Source: Candidatus Pelagibacterales bacterium (GTDB lineage Bacteria > Pseudomonadota > Alphaproteobacteria > TMED109). From it: DNA of 35,010 nt. Shown here in pieces: positions 23,812-33,325 of the stretch; position 1 is the stretch's first letter; each line of letters opens with the position of its first letter. Location of the stretch: the NCBI GenBank assembly GCA_002732015.1, contig PCCU01000043.1, positions 1-35,010 on the forward strand. The letters are read 5' to 3'. The notes below the pieces were generated by a model that worked only from the letters and a program-made list of their open reading frames with translations, was not told the origin of the DNA and searched no databases. Position numbers and translations under genes: made by a program.

Positions 23812-24735
23812 TTAATCTATTAATTTTATTATATTCTCAGGTAAAATATCGTTTATATCATTTTTTTTAATAATAATAATATTTTTTCCTATCGGAGCAC
23901 ATAGTTTTGGGTTAGAGTCAGGTCCAAATAATACTATTTTTTTTGTAGAGTTTTTACTACATTGACATATTAAATGCATAGGACCTGTATCATTTCCTAC
24001 AACCCATTTAGACTTTCTAGCAATTTCTGCTAAATCTAAGTAAGAAGTCTTACCTATTAAATTTTTACACTTTATATCATTGTAGTTTTTTTCATTAAAA
24101 TATTTTTTTTCTGCATTTCCACCTATTATAATTGGAAATATTTTTTTTTGATTCAGTAGCTTTATCAGATTTACATAATTATGAATACTCCATCTTTTTT
24201 TAGGCCTATGAGCTGCTCCTCCAATAATTAGTAAAAATAAATTATTGGTAAGAGAAAATTTTTTTATGTTGCTTTTAAGAAAATTCCAGTTTACCGTAGC
24301 AAAAGATTTTATCCCAGCTAACCTTAATTGATCTTTGTGTCTTTGTATTGTATGCAATTTAGTTCTATTTGCATTTAAATGCGGGTGTGAACATTTTTTT
24401 GCTATCCCGCTCCATTTAAATTCAGAAATTATTGAAAAAAAATAAAAGTAAATATTTGTTCTTTTTGAAGTTTGTAAATCAAATACCCAATCAAACTTCT
24501 GTTTATAAAACCAAATACATAGTTTTATAAAACTAAAAACAAAAAATATCGATTTTCTATTATCAGCTTTAATGTAATCCACAAAAGGAAGATTTTTAAA
24601 CAAATCAATATACTGCGGTTCTGTTAAAATAGTAAAATTGCAATTTTTAAAATTCTTCTTAATAGAAAATAAGGGATACATTGATAATATAATATCACCA
24701 AGTGCACCATGCTTAATCACTAAAATTTTTTTCAT
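23812..24735 (-). CDS. Glycosyltransferase family 9 (heptosyltransferase-like)
   Basis: A 307-aa GT9-type protein with a Rossmann-like N-terminus (KKILVIKHGALGDIILSMYP) and the ADP-heptose-binding region VVGNDTGPMHLI, followed by FGPDSNPKLCAP. GT9 enzymes add heptose to the LPS inner core at the cytoplasmic face of the inner membrane. The donor here is not certain. It overlaps the upstream GT4 gene by 4 bases, so the two act in one LPS-core pathway. The infC transcript begins 60 bases downstream. Confidence 0.9.
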   Translation of the reverse strand: MKKILVIKHGALGDIILSMYPLFSIKKNFKNCNFTILTEPQYIDLFKNLPFVDYIKADNRKSIFFVFSFIKLCIWFYKQKFDWVFDLQTSKRTNIYFYFFSIISEFKWSGIAKKCSHPHLNANRTKLHTIQRHKDQLRLAGIKSFATVNWNFLKSNIKKFSLTNNLFLLIIGGAAHRPKKRWSIHNYVNLIKLLNQKKIFPIIIGGNAEKKYFNEKNYNDIKCKNLIGKTSYLDLAEIARKSKWVVGNDTGPMHLICQCSKNSTKKIVLFGPDSNPKLCAPIGKNIIIIKKNDINDILPENIIKLID

Positions 24736-25892
24736 TTATTTTTTAAAATTAAATTTTTATATAAATTGAGTGTCTGTTTACACATGTTAGATGTTAAATA
24801 TTTTTTGTTTACCATTTTTATACTTTCATTAGATATTTTTTTTCTCTCTTCTAAAGATAATGATAAAGACTTAACAATATTTCCTGCAAACTCTTTAATA
24901 TCATATGTAGGACTGAGTATTCCATTTTTATTATCGTTAATAAGCTCAACTGAACCACCATGATTAAATGCTAATACAGGCCTTCCCATTGCCTGAGCTT
25001 CTAAAATTGTTCTTCCAAATGCCTCAGGCTTTGTAGAGCAAGAAATTACTAAGTCGGCCAGCATCAAATAAGCAGGCAAATCTCTTGTTTGCTGCAAAAA
25101 TAAAACTTTATCTCGCAGACCTAATTTAAAAACTAACTTTTCAAGTTTTTTTTTGTATTTAAATCTTTTCTGAATATCACCTAAAATCACTAATTTTATG
25201 TTATGATCTTTAACCAATGACAAAGACCTGATGGCTATTTCATGACCTTTCCAATTAGTAAGTCTTCCAGGCATTAAAATAGTCTTTCTAAATTCATCAG
25301 TTTTAATTTTTTTTGCTGCAGAAATAATTCTTGCTGTGGTTACTTTGTCTGGAGAAAAAATTTTTTCATCAATACCTCTAGGAATAACATAAATATTATT
25401 AGATTTTTTATACTCTTTCTCAATATGCCACTTAATAAACTTTGAAATAGCAATTACATAATCACCTTTTAACATAACACTGTTATACTTTTTTTTAATA
25501 AAATTTTCAGTGCCATATGTGCCGTGAAAAGTAGTTATAAAAGGTGTTTTTGTAGATTTAGAAGCCCAGTATGATGACCATGCAGGTGCCCTTGACCTAG
25601 CATGAACTATATTGATATTGTATTGTTTAATAATTTTTATAAGTCTATTTTTATTTAGATAAATCAAATAAGGGTTTTTAGTTTCTACCGGTAAATGAAT
25701 TAAGGAGGCGTTATTTCTTAATACTTCTTGTTCTCTATACCCTCCAGATGAAACTATAATACTATTTCCTCCTTTTTTTTTTAAATAATTTGATACTTCT
25801 ACAGCGCCAGAGACCATACCTCCTGAATTTAAATGTGGGAGCACTTGCAAAAGGCGAATTTCTTTAGTATTAATTTTATTTATATAACTCAT
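24732..25892 (-). CDS. Glycosyltransferase family 4
   Basis: A 386-aa GT-B glycosyltransferase. The N-terminal acceptor domain has LPHLNSGGMVSGAVEVSNYL and HARSRAPAWSSYWASK. The C-terminal nucleotide-sugar domain has LMPGRLTNWKGHE and the EX7E retaining motif in EAFGRTILEAQAMGRPVLA. The close match of the first block to LPS-core and capsule GT4 enzymes, and the coupling to a GT9 gene, point to LPS core synthesis. Its start codon is only 6 bases from that of the divergent hydrolase gene, so each gene's promoter must lie inside the other. Confidence 0.9.
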   Translation of the reverse strand: MSYINKINTKEIRLLQVLPHLNSGGMVSGAVEVSNYLKKKGGNSIIVSSGGYREQEVLRNNASLIHLPVETKNPYLIYLNKNRLIKIIKQYNINIVHARSRAPAWSSYWASKSTKTPFITTFHGTYGTENFIKKKYNSVMLKGDYVIAISKFIKWHIEKEYKKSNNIYVIPRGIDEKIFSPDKVTTARIISAAKKIKTDEFRKTILMPGRLTNWKGHEIAIRSLSLVKDHNIKLVILGDIQKRFKYKKKLEKLVFKLGLRDKVLFLQQTRDLPAYLMLADLVISCSTKPEAFGRTILEAQAMGRPVLAFNHGGSVELINDNKNGILSPTYDIKEFAGNIVKSLSLSLEERKKISNESIKMVNKKYLTSNMCKQTLNLYKNLILKNK

Positions 25893-25898
25893 TTAATA

Positions 25899-26649
25899 AT
25901 GACTTTTAAAAATAATATTTTAATAAAAAAAAATCAAATTAGCTACATTCTTAAAAAGAAAACTAAAAACGGCCTCAGAAAGTCTGTTGTTTTTTTATGT
26001 GGTTATAGGTCGGATAAAAGTGGCACTAAGGCAAATTTTATCGAAAAACTTAGAAAAAAATATGGTTTTGAATATCTAAGATTTGACTATTCAGGACATG
26101 GTGACTCATCAGGTGATATTGATAATTTATATCTCTCAGACTGGATAAACGAAAGTAAAGTATTAATAGAAAAAAAAACTAATTACCCTATTATTTTAAT
26201 AGGTTCCTCAATGGGTGGCTGGATAGCTTTTTACTTATCTTTAGTGACAAAAAAAAAAATTACTTGGAATTGTAGGAATATCTTCAGCTATAGACTTTAC
26301 TTCTAGGCTGCTAGAAAACCTAAGTACTTTAGAATATAAAAAGTATATAAATAATAAAGGAATAAAAATAAATTCAAATTACTCCAAAAAACCTTACTTT
26401 TTTTCTAATAAGTTTATAAATAACTCTAAAAAGTTTTTTTTGCTCAAAAAAAAAATAAAAATCAAGTGCAAAGTTACTTTACTTTATGGACTTAAGGATA
26501 TTTCTGTAACCCTAGATTCACAAATTCAACTTTTAAATATACTGAGCCACTCTGAAACTACTTTAATTATATCAAAAAATAGTGATCATAGAATGTCTTC
26601 CAATTATGATTTAAAAATTCTTAAAGATGCTTTATTATATATGTTATGA
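25899..26649 (+). CDS. ABHD10-like alpha/beta hydrolase, frame broken by one base in an A11 run
   Basis: Two overlapping frames together make one alpha/beta hydrolase of about 250 aa. The first part (25899 to about 26249) has FLCGYRSDKSGTKA, RFDYSGHGDSSG and the nucleophile elbow GSSMGGW. The second part, from about 26260, continues LLGIVGISSAIDF and carries the Asp (LLYGLKDIS) and His (NSDHRMSS) of the triad. The break is at an A run (26249-26259) of 11, where 10 would restore the frame. The unshifted product stops near 26306 and lacks Asp and His. This may be a sequencing error, a true pseudogene, or a gene rescued by slippage. The stop overlaps the neighbouring SDR gene by 6 bases. Confidence 0.85.
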
Positions 26650-27489
26650 GTTCTTAATTATATATTTTAGACCTTCCATATAAGATGGGAATAGAAAAGT
26701 GTAACGAAACTTTTTTTTAACTTTTTGACTACTTACTTTTTTATTAGCTTGCCAAAACTTTTTTTTTGGATCTGAGATATTTTTTTTTAGTTCTTCATAA
26801 TTTCTAAAATTATAAACTTTTACTTTTTTTAGCTTTATAATCCTTTCTATAAAATTTTTTCTAGTAGTTGGTAGCTCATCAACTAAGTTCCAACAACTAT
26901 TTTTGTTAGAGTCAAAAAGTATATTTACTATTAATCTTGAAATATCTAAAACGTGTATTCTCGAAAAAAAATGATCTTTTTTAACAATTATATCTTTAAA
27001 TATATCTTTATTTATATTTGGTCTACCTAATCCATAAATTCCTCCTAATCTTACTATATTTAAAACTAATGAGTTTTTTTTGCAAAAGGAAGTCCAAGAG
27101 TTTTCAGCCTTAATACGATTTTTATTAACCAAATTATTTTTTCCTTTAATAACTGAGTTTTCATGCACCCATTTTCCTTTGTGATCTCCATATACACCAG
27201 TAGAAGAAACATATAATATTGATCTGATATTAGAATCTTTAATAACTTTTTTATAATTAGAAAGAATTGGACATCTATTCTTATATGGAGGAGCTGTCAC
27301 TACTAAGTGTGTAGATTTGTTTATAGATTTTATTGTATTAGACCTTGGAAAGATAGATATATTCTCTAAACTACTTTGTTTATAATATTTAGTGTTGTTA
27401 GTTATACCAATACACTTTACACCATGAGAAGCAATTTCTTTTAATAAGAATGATGAGGTATATCCATACCCTAAGCTAGTTACTATCAT
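26644..27489 (-). CDS. SDR-family NAD(P)-binding protein, YeeZ-like
   Basis: A 281-aa extended-type SDR. The nucleotide-binding motif is LGYGYTSSFLL (a GxGxxS variant). The active-site region is YVSSTGVYGDHKGKWVHE, with Ser and a Tyr in the TGVYG block typical of the YeeZ group, and RLGGIYGLGR follows. Substrate is unknown. The start overlaps the end of queG by 4 bases, so it is the last gene of a GST-queG-SDR operon. Confidence 0.85.
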   Translation of the reverse strand: MIVTSLGYGYTSSFLLKEIASHGVKCIGITNNTKYYKQSSLENISIFPRSNTIKSINKSTHLVVTAPPYKNRCPILSNYKKVIKDSNIRSILYVSSTGVYGDHKGKWVHENSVIKGKNNLVNKNRIKAENSWTSFCKKNSLVLNIVRLGGIYGLGRPNINKDIFKDIIVKKDHFFSRIHVLDISRLIVNILFDSNKNSCWNLVDELPTTRKNFIERIIKLKKVKVYNFRNYEELKKNISDPKKKFWQANKKVSSQKVKKKFRYTFLFPSYMEGLKYIIKNS

Positions 27490-28610
27490 TTTATATTTCC
27501 TTCATGCCACTCTTCTCTTACATCAAGATCTCTTTCTTTACTATATCTCAATTTTTTTTCTTCTTTAAATCTATCTGCACTTAACTGAAATAAAGCCCAA
27601 ACTGCCATTGCCCTTACCAAACTGCTATTATGTTCTAATTTATTAATAGCACAATCCACTAATGACTTATCCCCTGAGTTTCCTATAGCAATTAAAATAT
27701 TTCTTAAAAATCTATTATACCCTAGTCTCTTTAATGGAGTACCAGAAAACTTCTTTCTGAAACTTTCCTCGTCTAAGGAAACTAAGCTTTTAAGCGGTTG
27801 CAACACTAAATTATTATTTATATCTAGCTTTATATCAGAATGAGTCTTAGCAAACTTATTCCAAGGACAAACTGCTAAACAGTCATCACAACCAAAAATT
27901 CTATTTCCTATTAAAGATCTATATTTTCTTTTAATATGAGTCTTATGCTCTATAGTTAAATAAGAAATACATTTTCTTGCATCTAACTTGTACGGTGAAG
28001 TAAAGGCGTTAGTAGGACATGCTTCATTGCATGCATTACAAGTTCCACAATTATTTATTTTGTGTTTTTTAGATTGATTAAAATTATAATTGGTTAAAAT
28101 AATACCTAAAAATAGCCATGAACCATATTTTTTTGAAACTAGGTTAGTGTGTTTGCCAATCCATCCCATATTTGAAAGTTCAGCTAAAGGTTTTTCCATA
28201 ATGGGAGCAGTGTCTACAAATACCTTAACTTTAATATCTGAATTTCTGCATATAAACCTTCCTATATTTTTTAGTTTAGACTTAATAACTTTGTGATAAT
28301 CTTTTCTTCTAGCATATATAGATATATAACCTGTCTTTTTGTTTTTTAATTCTGAAAAAGGGCTATAATCAGGTCCATAGTTTAAACCAAACACCAAGGC
28401 ACTTTTTGCTTCTTCCCATATATTAGTAGGGTTTTCTCTAATTAAAGATTTTTCTTTAATCCAATTCATTTCTCCATAAAATTTATTTTTAATGAATTCT
28501 CTTAAATGTTTTGAGTAAATATTAAAATCACTAAAATTTGTTACTTTAATATCTTGAAAGCCTAAACTTTTAGAATATTTTTCTATTTTATCAAAAAAAG
28601 TATCTGTCAA
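27486..28610 (-). CDS. queG: Epoxyqueuosine reductase
   Basis: Reduces epoxyqueuosine to queuosine in tRNA, the last step of queuosine synthesis, using cobalamin and two [4Fe-4S] clusters. The 374-aa protein has the cobalamin-domain signatures ALVFGLNYGPDY and ISIYARRKDYHKV, the catalytic Asp region VFVDTAPIMEKPLAE, and two cluster motifs (NNCGTCNACNEACPTNAF and DDCLAVCPWNKF). The C-terminus is HEAT-like. Because it needs B12, its presence gives the cell a use for the B12 uptake genes at 11790-14411. Confidence 0.96.
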   Translation of the reverse strand: MTDTFFDKIEKYSKSLGFQDIKVTNFSDFNIYSKHLREFIKNKFYGEMNWIKEKSLIRENPTNIWEEAKSALVFGLNYGPDYSPFSELKNKKTGYISIYARRKDYHKVIKSKLKNIGRFICRNSDIKVKVFVDTAPIMEKPLAELSNMGWIGKHTNLVSKKYGSWLFLGIILTNYNFNQSKKHKINNCGTCNACNEACPTNAFTSPYKLDARKCISYLTIEHKTHIKRKYRSLIGNRIFGCDDCLAVCPWNKFAKTHSDIKLDINNNLVLQPLKSLVSLDEESFRKKFSGTPLKRLGYNRFLRNILIAIGNSGDKSLVDCAINKLEHNSSLVRAMAVWALFQLSADRFKEEKKLRYSKERDLDVREEWHEGNIK

Positions 28611-28611
28611 T

Positions 28612-29280
28612 TCAAAAATCCAGATCTTTGTAATGTGCAGAAGGAGTAATATTATAAATACTTTCTTCTAAAACTTCTCTAAATGAAGGTCTACTTTTTA
28701 TAACTGAATACCAATTTTTAAACTTTTCATAATTTTTCCAATTAATTTCACTCAAGTAATCTAAAGATGATATTGCTGCAGCTAGAACTATATCGGCAAC
28801 AGTGAAAATATCACCCGCCAAAAAACTTCTTCTTCCTAAAATCCAATCAAAATATTGCAAATGATTTTTTAAATTTTTTCTACCTGCATTTAATATAGAT
28901 GTAGACGGCGGACTATTGTCTTTAAGGCTATTAAAAACTCTCTCATCTAAAATATTTTCCATTACTTCTTTTTGAAGCTTTTTTCCAACCCACATACATA
29001 GTCTTCTAACTTCTAATTTTTCTATTGGATTATTTCCTAATAAAACTTTTCCTATTTTTTTTTCATCTAAATATTCAACTAAACATTCATATCCTATTAT
29101 ATTTATCCCATCATCATCTGTTACTGCAGGTAAATCTCCTGCAGGATTTATTTTTAAAAATTCAACTCTTCTTTTCCAAAAAGGTTCATTAACAATCTGA
29201 AAAGGTATATTTTTTTCTAACAGAATAATTCTCGCGGCTCTACAGTGAAAATTTAATGGCATATAATATAATTTATACAT
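28612..29280 (-). CDS. Glutathione S-transferase family protein
   Basis: A 222-aa protein with an N-terminal thioredoxin-fold domain (MYKLYYMPLNFHCRAARI, NPAGDLPAVTDDDG) and a C-terminal all-helical domain (about 90-215, GRRSFLAGDIFTVADI). The position of the usual catalytic Ser or Tyr is occupied by FHCRA, so a Cys may act, as in beta or omega classes. The substrate is unknown. It is separated from queG by one base and is divergent from uppP across 59 bases. Confidence 0.9.
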   Translation of the reverse strand: MYKLYYMPLNFHCRAARIILLEKNIPFQIVNEPFWKRRVEFLKINPAGDLPAVTDDDGINIIGYECLVEYLDEKKIGKVLLGNNPIEKLEVRRLCMWVGKKLQKEVMENILDERVFNSLKDNSPPSTSILNAGRKNLKNHLQYFDWILGRRSFLAGDIFTVADIVLAAAISSLDYLSEINWKNYEKFKNWYSVIKSRPSFREVLEESIYNITPSAHYKDLDF

Positions 29281-29339
29281 AACTTTTAATTTAATAAAAA
29301 AAGATTTATTCTCAATATAATATTAATTATGCTTTAATA

Positions 29340-30125
29340 ATGCACAATTTTGAAGTTTTAGCTTATTCTCTAATTCAAGGTATCACAGAGTTTATTCCAG
29401 TTTCTAGTTCAGCACACCTCTATGTAATGGAGTTCTTTTTTGAATGGAAAGTAGAAGGTTTGATATATGCGCTTGCGGCTCACATGGGAACCTTACTAGC
29501 AGTTCTTTTTTTCGAAAAAAAAACTATTTATTTAATTCTCAATAAGTTCTTCATTAAAAAAAAAGTTGATAAAAAAGTTCTTCCTTTATTAATTTGTGTT
29601 TTCCCTGTTATTTTTATTGGCTTTTTGATAGTTATATTTTTTAAAAAATATTATATCTTTGGTATGACAACAATAGCTGTAACTTCTATTTTTGGTGGGT
29701 TATTACTAGACTTTTCCGATAAAAAAACACCCCATAAGAAAACTAATGACTCCCTTTCTTTAAAAAATGCCTTTTTAATAGGCCTTTTTCAAACTCTTTC
29801 TTTGCTACCTGGAATGAGCAGGTCAGGGACTGTTTTGACTGCTTCAAGATTCTTAGGGTATAGCAGGTCTTTTTCTATTGAATTGGCTTTATTGACAAGC
29901 ATACCGATAATTATGTTGGCATCTTGCTACGGAATATACAATATTTTAGTTTCCAGTGAACAAATAAGTTTTTATTTTTTTTATATAACTGCAATAACCT
30001 TTATTTTTGCATTTTTTTCTATAAAATTTTTAGTTAGGTGGACTAAGCATTTTTCTTTTAGGATTTTTGTAATTTATAGAGTAATTTTTGGCATCAGCAT
30101 AATATTATTAATAAATCTAACTTAA
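29340..30125 (+). CDS. uppP: Undecaprenyl-diphosphatase
   Basis: A 261-aa integral membrane enzyme of the BacA/UppP family that recycles undecaprenyl pyrophosphate, the lipid carrier of cell wall and O-antigen precursors. The two catalytic motifs are present: GITEFIPVSSSAHL (residues about 14-27) and LLPGMSRSGTVLTASRFLG (about 155-173). Around eight membrane helices are visible. The 3' end overlaps the NDUFA9-like gene on the opposite strand by 9 bases. Confidence 0.96.
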   Translation: MHNFEVLAYSLIQGITEFIPVSSSAHLYVMEFFFEWKVEGLIYALAAHMGTLLAVLFFEKKTIYLILNKFFIKKKVDKKVLPLLICVFPVIFIGFLIVIFFKKYYIFGMTTIAVTSIFGGLLLDFSDKKTPHKKTNDSLSLKNAFLIGLFQTLSLLPGMSRSGTVLTASRFLGYSRSFSIELALLTSIPIIMLASCYGIYNILVSSEQISFYFFYITAITFIFAFFSIKFLVRWTKHFSFRIFVIYRVIFGISIILLINLT

Positions 30126-31052
30126 GTGACCTCCATTTTTTTTCATAAAACTTAGTTGTTTTTTAATCATTTTTTTAAATGGCATTGGTAGATATTTTAG
30201 TGTTTGCCTATAATCATATTTTTTAGAAATAATATTATCTTTTTTAAGCATTTCTACTTGATCCCTAGTTATTAAAGGATCAGGTAAAATTTCTAATAAA
30301 GAGGCTAATCTTCTTGAAAGCCCAAAAGGCACCGTTATTAGTTTTCTATTTAATTCTAATTCTTTTAATATAATTTCTAGGATTTCTTTAAAGGAGAGTA
30401 TATCTTCACCTCCAATTTCTAAAATTTTTCCTTTAATATTATTTTCTAAAACATTTACTATTATGTTTGCAGCATCTTGAACCCATATAGGCTGAAATAG
30501 ATTATTTCCTCCTCCAATTAGTGGCAAAAAAGGAGAAAACCTTAAGGTTTTTGCAAATAAATTTATAAAATTATCCTCATCACCATATACAATTGAAGGT
30601 CTCAAAATACAGTGATTTTTGAAACCTTTAACTGCTACTTCACCTAAAAACTTAGTTCTAGAATATTCTGATTTTGAATTTTTTTCAGCTCCTATGGCTG
30701 ATACATGAATTAATTTTTTAACGTTCAATTTTTTACAAATTGAAACAATATTTTTTACTGCTAAGTTATGAACTTCCTCAAAGGAGTTATTTTTTTTGCT
30801 TACTAAAAGACCTATTAGGTTTATTATATAATTTGTTCCTTCTAACTCCGAATGTAATTTGCTAGAGTTTTTTATATCACAATTCACTAACTTATATTGG
30901 CCTGGTTTATAAATAGTAAAATTTTGTTTTGAAAGGGTAGCACTTCTAGAAATTATTTTAACGTAGTAACCTTTATTTAATAATATATTAACTATATACT
31001 TTCCTAAGAATCCATTTCCTCCCAAGACACTAATAAATTTATGTTCTGACAT
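30117..31052 (-). CDS. NDUFA9-like SDR, complex I-associated protein
   Basis: A 311-aa atypical SDR. The nucleotide-binding motif is VLGGNGFLGKYIV; HVSAIGAEKNSKSEYSRTK carries the Ser-x-Tyr-x3-Lys-like site; then LRPSIVYGDEDNFINLFA and PLIGGGNNLFQPIWVQDAA. This is the pattern of the alphaproteobacterial homologues of mitochondrial NDUFA9, an accessory subunit of NADH dehydrogenase. No nuo genes are nearby. It is divergent from the rnd-like gene across 85 bases. Confidence 0.88.
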   Translation of the reverse strand: MSEHKFISVLGGNGFLGKYIVNILLNKGYYVKIISRSATLSKQNFTIYKPGQYKLVNCDIKNSSKLHSELEGTNYIINLIGLLVSKKNNSFEEVHNLAVKNIVSICKKLNVKKLIHVSAIGAEKNSKSEYSRTKFLGEVAVKGFKNHCILRPSIVYGDEDNFINLFAKTLRFSPFLPLIGGGNNLFQPIWVQDAANIIVNVLENNIKGKILEIGGEDILSFKEILEIILKELELNRKLITVPFGLSRRLASLLEILPDPLITRDQVEMLKKDNIISKKYDYRQTLKYLPMPFKKMIKKQLSFMKKNGGHLS

Positions 31053-31137
31053 AATAAATAAAACTTTTTTAAATTTGAAAAAAACATATTAACATATTAA
31101 ACTAATTTTTTTGAATTAATTTTGTCCTAATAATAAT

Positions 31138-31752
31138 ATGAATTACTTACATAAAGGCGACTTACCAGAAAACTTAAAATTTCCATCCGTTGTAGCTATT
31201 GATACAGAAACCATGGGTTTAAACTTTAGTAGAGATAAACTTTGTTTAGTACAAATAAGTTTTGGTGATAAGAACGCTCATTTAGTTCAAGTTGGTGGTG
31301 CACTAGGATATGGTGCTAAAAATCTCAAAAAGCTTCTTAAAAACAAAAATATTATTAAAATCTTTCATTATGCAAGATTTGATGTTGCTATGCTAAAAAA
31401 ATATCTAGGAGTTTTATGTAATTCAATTTATTGTACTAAAATTGCTTCTAAGCTGGCCAGAACCTATACTGATCGTCATGGTTTAAAAGAGTTATGTAAA
31501 GAGCTATTAAATGTTGAAATATCAAAACAACAACAGAGTAGCGATTGGGGAAACAGCGAATTATCAAAAAATCAAATTAATTATGCGGCTAATGATGTTT
31601 TATATTTACATGAAATTAAAGAAAAATTAGATAATATTCTTGAAAGAGAAAATCGAGTACAATTAGCTAAAGCGTTATTTAAATTCATTCCAACTAGAGT
31701 AACCTTGGACCTCTTGGGATGGCAAAATAGTGATATATTTTCGCATACATAG
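31138..31752 (+). CDS. RNase D-like 3'-5' exonuclease, catalytic domain only
   Basis: A 204-aa DEDDy exonuclease. Exo I is VVAIDTETMGL (Asp, Glu), Exo II is FHYARFDVAML (Asp) and Exo III is NYAANDVLYL (Tyr, Asp). RNase D trims tRNA 3' ends. Full-length RNase D has HRDC domains and about 370-390 residues; this one has none, as in the short form common in alphaproteobacteria. It starts the rnd-like, kdsD, lptC, lptA, lptB run, with two bases between its stop and the ATG of kdsD. Confidence 0.9.
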   Translation: MNYLHKGDLPENLKFPSVVAIDTETMGLNFSRDKLCLVQISFGDKNAHLVQVGGALGYGAKNLKKLLKNKNIIKIFHYARFDVAMLKKYLGVLCNSIYCTKIASKLARTYTDRHGLKELCKELLNVEISKQQQSSDWGNSELSKNQINYAANDVLYLHEIKEKLDNILERENRVQLAKALFKFIPTRVTLDLLGWQNSDIFSHT

Positions 31753-31754
31753 TA

Positions 31755-32705
31755 ATGATTTTGAAATACGCTAAAAATATAATTAATGAAGAGTCAATTG
31801 CATTAAAAAAACTTTCTGAAAGTCTAAATAATAAATTTTTAGAAGCAGTAAAAATAATATCTACTATAAAAGGGAATACGATTATCACTGGTGTGGGGAA
31901 GTCTGGGTTTATAGCAAAAAAAATAGCTTCTACTATGACATCCACTGGAACTCCAGCTACTTTTATACATCCAACAGAGGCTAGTCACGGTGACCTTGGA
32001 TTAATACAAAAGAAAGATACTTTAATAATATTATCTAAATCTGGAAAATCAAAAGAGCTTTTTGATTTAAGCAATTATGCAAAACGTAAAAAAATACCTA
32101 TAATTTTTATAACTTGTAATAAAGATTGCAAACTTGCTGAAAATTCTTCCTGTACCATAATTTTACCAAACCTAGAAGAAGCTGGAGAAAATAAATTAGC
32201 CCCTACTACTTCTACAACTATGATGTTGGCCTTAGGTGATTCATTATCGTTATCAGTTTCAAAAAAGAAAAATTTTTCAATTAAAGAATTTGGGAAATTA
32301 CATCCAGGCGGAAACATTGGTGCTAAGTTTGTAAGAATAAAAGAAAGAATGCACAAAACATCAAAAATTCCTTTATCAAACAATAAGACAAATATGAAAG
32401 ACATAATACTTAAAATGTCTCAGAAGGGTTTTGGATGTGTTGGTATTATAAATAAAAATAAAAATTTAGTAGGGATTATAACTGATGGAGACTTAAGAAG
32501 AAATATGACAAATAGAATATTAGAAAAAAATGCAGAGGAAGTTATGATCAAAAATCCTAAAACTATTTTGAAAGATAAGTACTTAAGAGATGCTTTAGAA
32601 ATCTTTAACAAAGAAAAAATCACAGTTTTATTTGTTTTAGATAGATTATCTTCTAAAAATCCTATTGGTATAATTCATTTACATGACTGTCTATCAACAA
32701 ATTGA
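31755..32705 (+). CDS. kdsD: D-arabinose 5-phosphate isomerase (KpsF/GutQ family)
   Basis: Makes arabinose 5-phosphate for KDO synthesis, thus LPS. The 316-aa protein has a SIS domain (about 20-190; ITGVGKSGFIAKKIAST, STGTPATFIHPTEASHGDLG, LSKSGKSKEL) and two CBS domains (about 195-316). KLHPGGNIGAKF between them is a family hallmark. It overlaps lptC by 4 bases (TTGA), so synthesis of a KDO precursor is coupled to LPS export genes. Confidence 0.95.
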   Translation: MILKYAKNIINEESIALKKLSESLNNKFLEAVKIISTIKGNTIITGVGKSGFIAKKIASTMTSTGTPATFIHPTEASHGDLGLIQKKDTLIILSKSGKSKELFDLSNYAKRKKIPIIFITCNKDCKLAENSSCTIILPNLEEAGENKLAPTTSTTMMLALGDSLSLSVSKKKNFSIKEFGKLHPGGNIGAKFVRIKERMHKTSKIPLSNNKTNMKDIILKMSQKGFGCVGIINKNKNLVGIITDGDLRRNMTNRILEKNAEEVMIKNPKTILKDKYLRDALEIFNKEKITVLFVLDRLSSKNPIGIIHLHDCLSTN

Positions 32706-33319
32706 GTAAACTGTTGAAAAGCTACAATCCCAAGTCATTAAAAATAAAGATCTCATCAAGTCTTAAAGTAATAAAATTAATAATTCTAATTTTAATAATT
32801 ATTTTAATTATTATAATGATTTTTTTTTCTAGTTCAAAAAAAAATACATTCACTTTAAATGACCAAGTTTTTGAAGGAGAGTACGAAAATAATAAAAAAT
32901 TTATAAAAATTAATAAACTTAGACTTGTAGGATTTAATCAAGCAGGAACTCCTTATAGGCTTACCGCAGACTCTGCTATAAAAGAAACAAAAAGCATTGA
33001 TGAAATTATATTATATAATGTTAAAGCTGATATATCCTTAAATAATAATGATTGGTTATTTTTTAACACAGAAAAAGCAATCTATGAAATAAGTAAAAAA
33101 ACTTTATATTCAACTACTAAAATTCAAGGATTTTATGATGACGGAAGTAGTTTTTTCTCTCCTAGCATGAGATATAACTTTGATACTGGTATAGCAAAAA
33201 GTGAAGAAGGGATTGTAATGTTTGGTAAATGGGGTAATATTAAGTCGAATAAGTTTTCATTTAACTCTATAAAGGATATCTACAGATTTGAAGATAAAGC
33301 TGTTATGATTGTTAAATAA
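32702..33319 (+). CDS. lptC: LPS export protein LptC
   Basis: A 205-aa bitopic inner-membrane protein: one N-terminal helix (about 22-43, very Ile-rich) and a periplasmic beta-jellyroll (about 50-205). It hands LPS from LptBFG to LptA. The GFNQAGTPYRLTADSA and ALYNVKA-like blocks (IILYNVKADI) are family-like. The start is a TTG overlapping the kdsD stop. Sequence identity to model LptC is low, so the call rests on fold pattern and gene order. Confidence 0.85.
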   Translation: MSKLLKSYNPKSLKIKISSSLKVIKLIILILIIILIIIMIFFSSSKKNTFTLNDQVFEGEYENNKKFIKINKLRLVGFNQAGTPYRLTADSAIKETKSIDEIILYNVKADISLNNNDWLFFNTEKAIYEISKKTLYSTTKIQGFYDDGSSFFSPSMRYNFDTGIAKSEEGIVMFGKWGNIKSNKFSFNSIKDIYRFEDKAVMIVK

Positions 33320-33325
33320 GTAATA

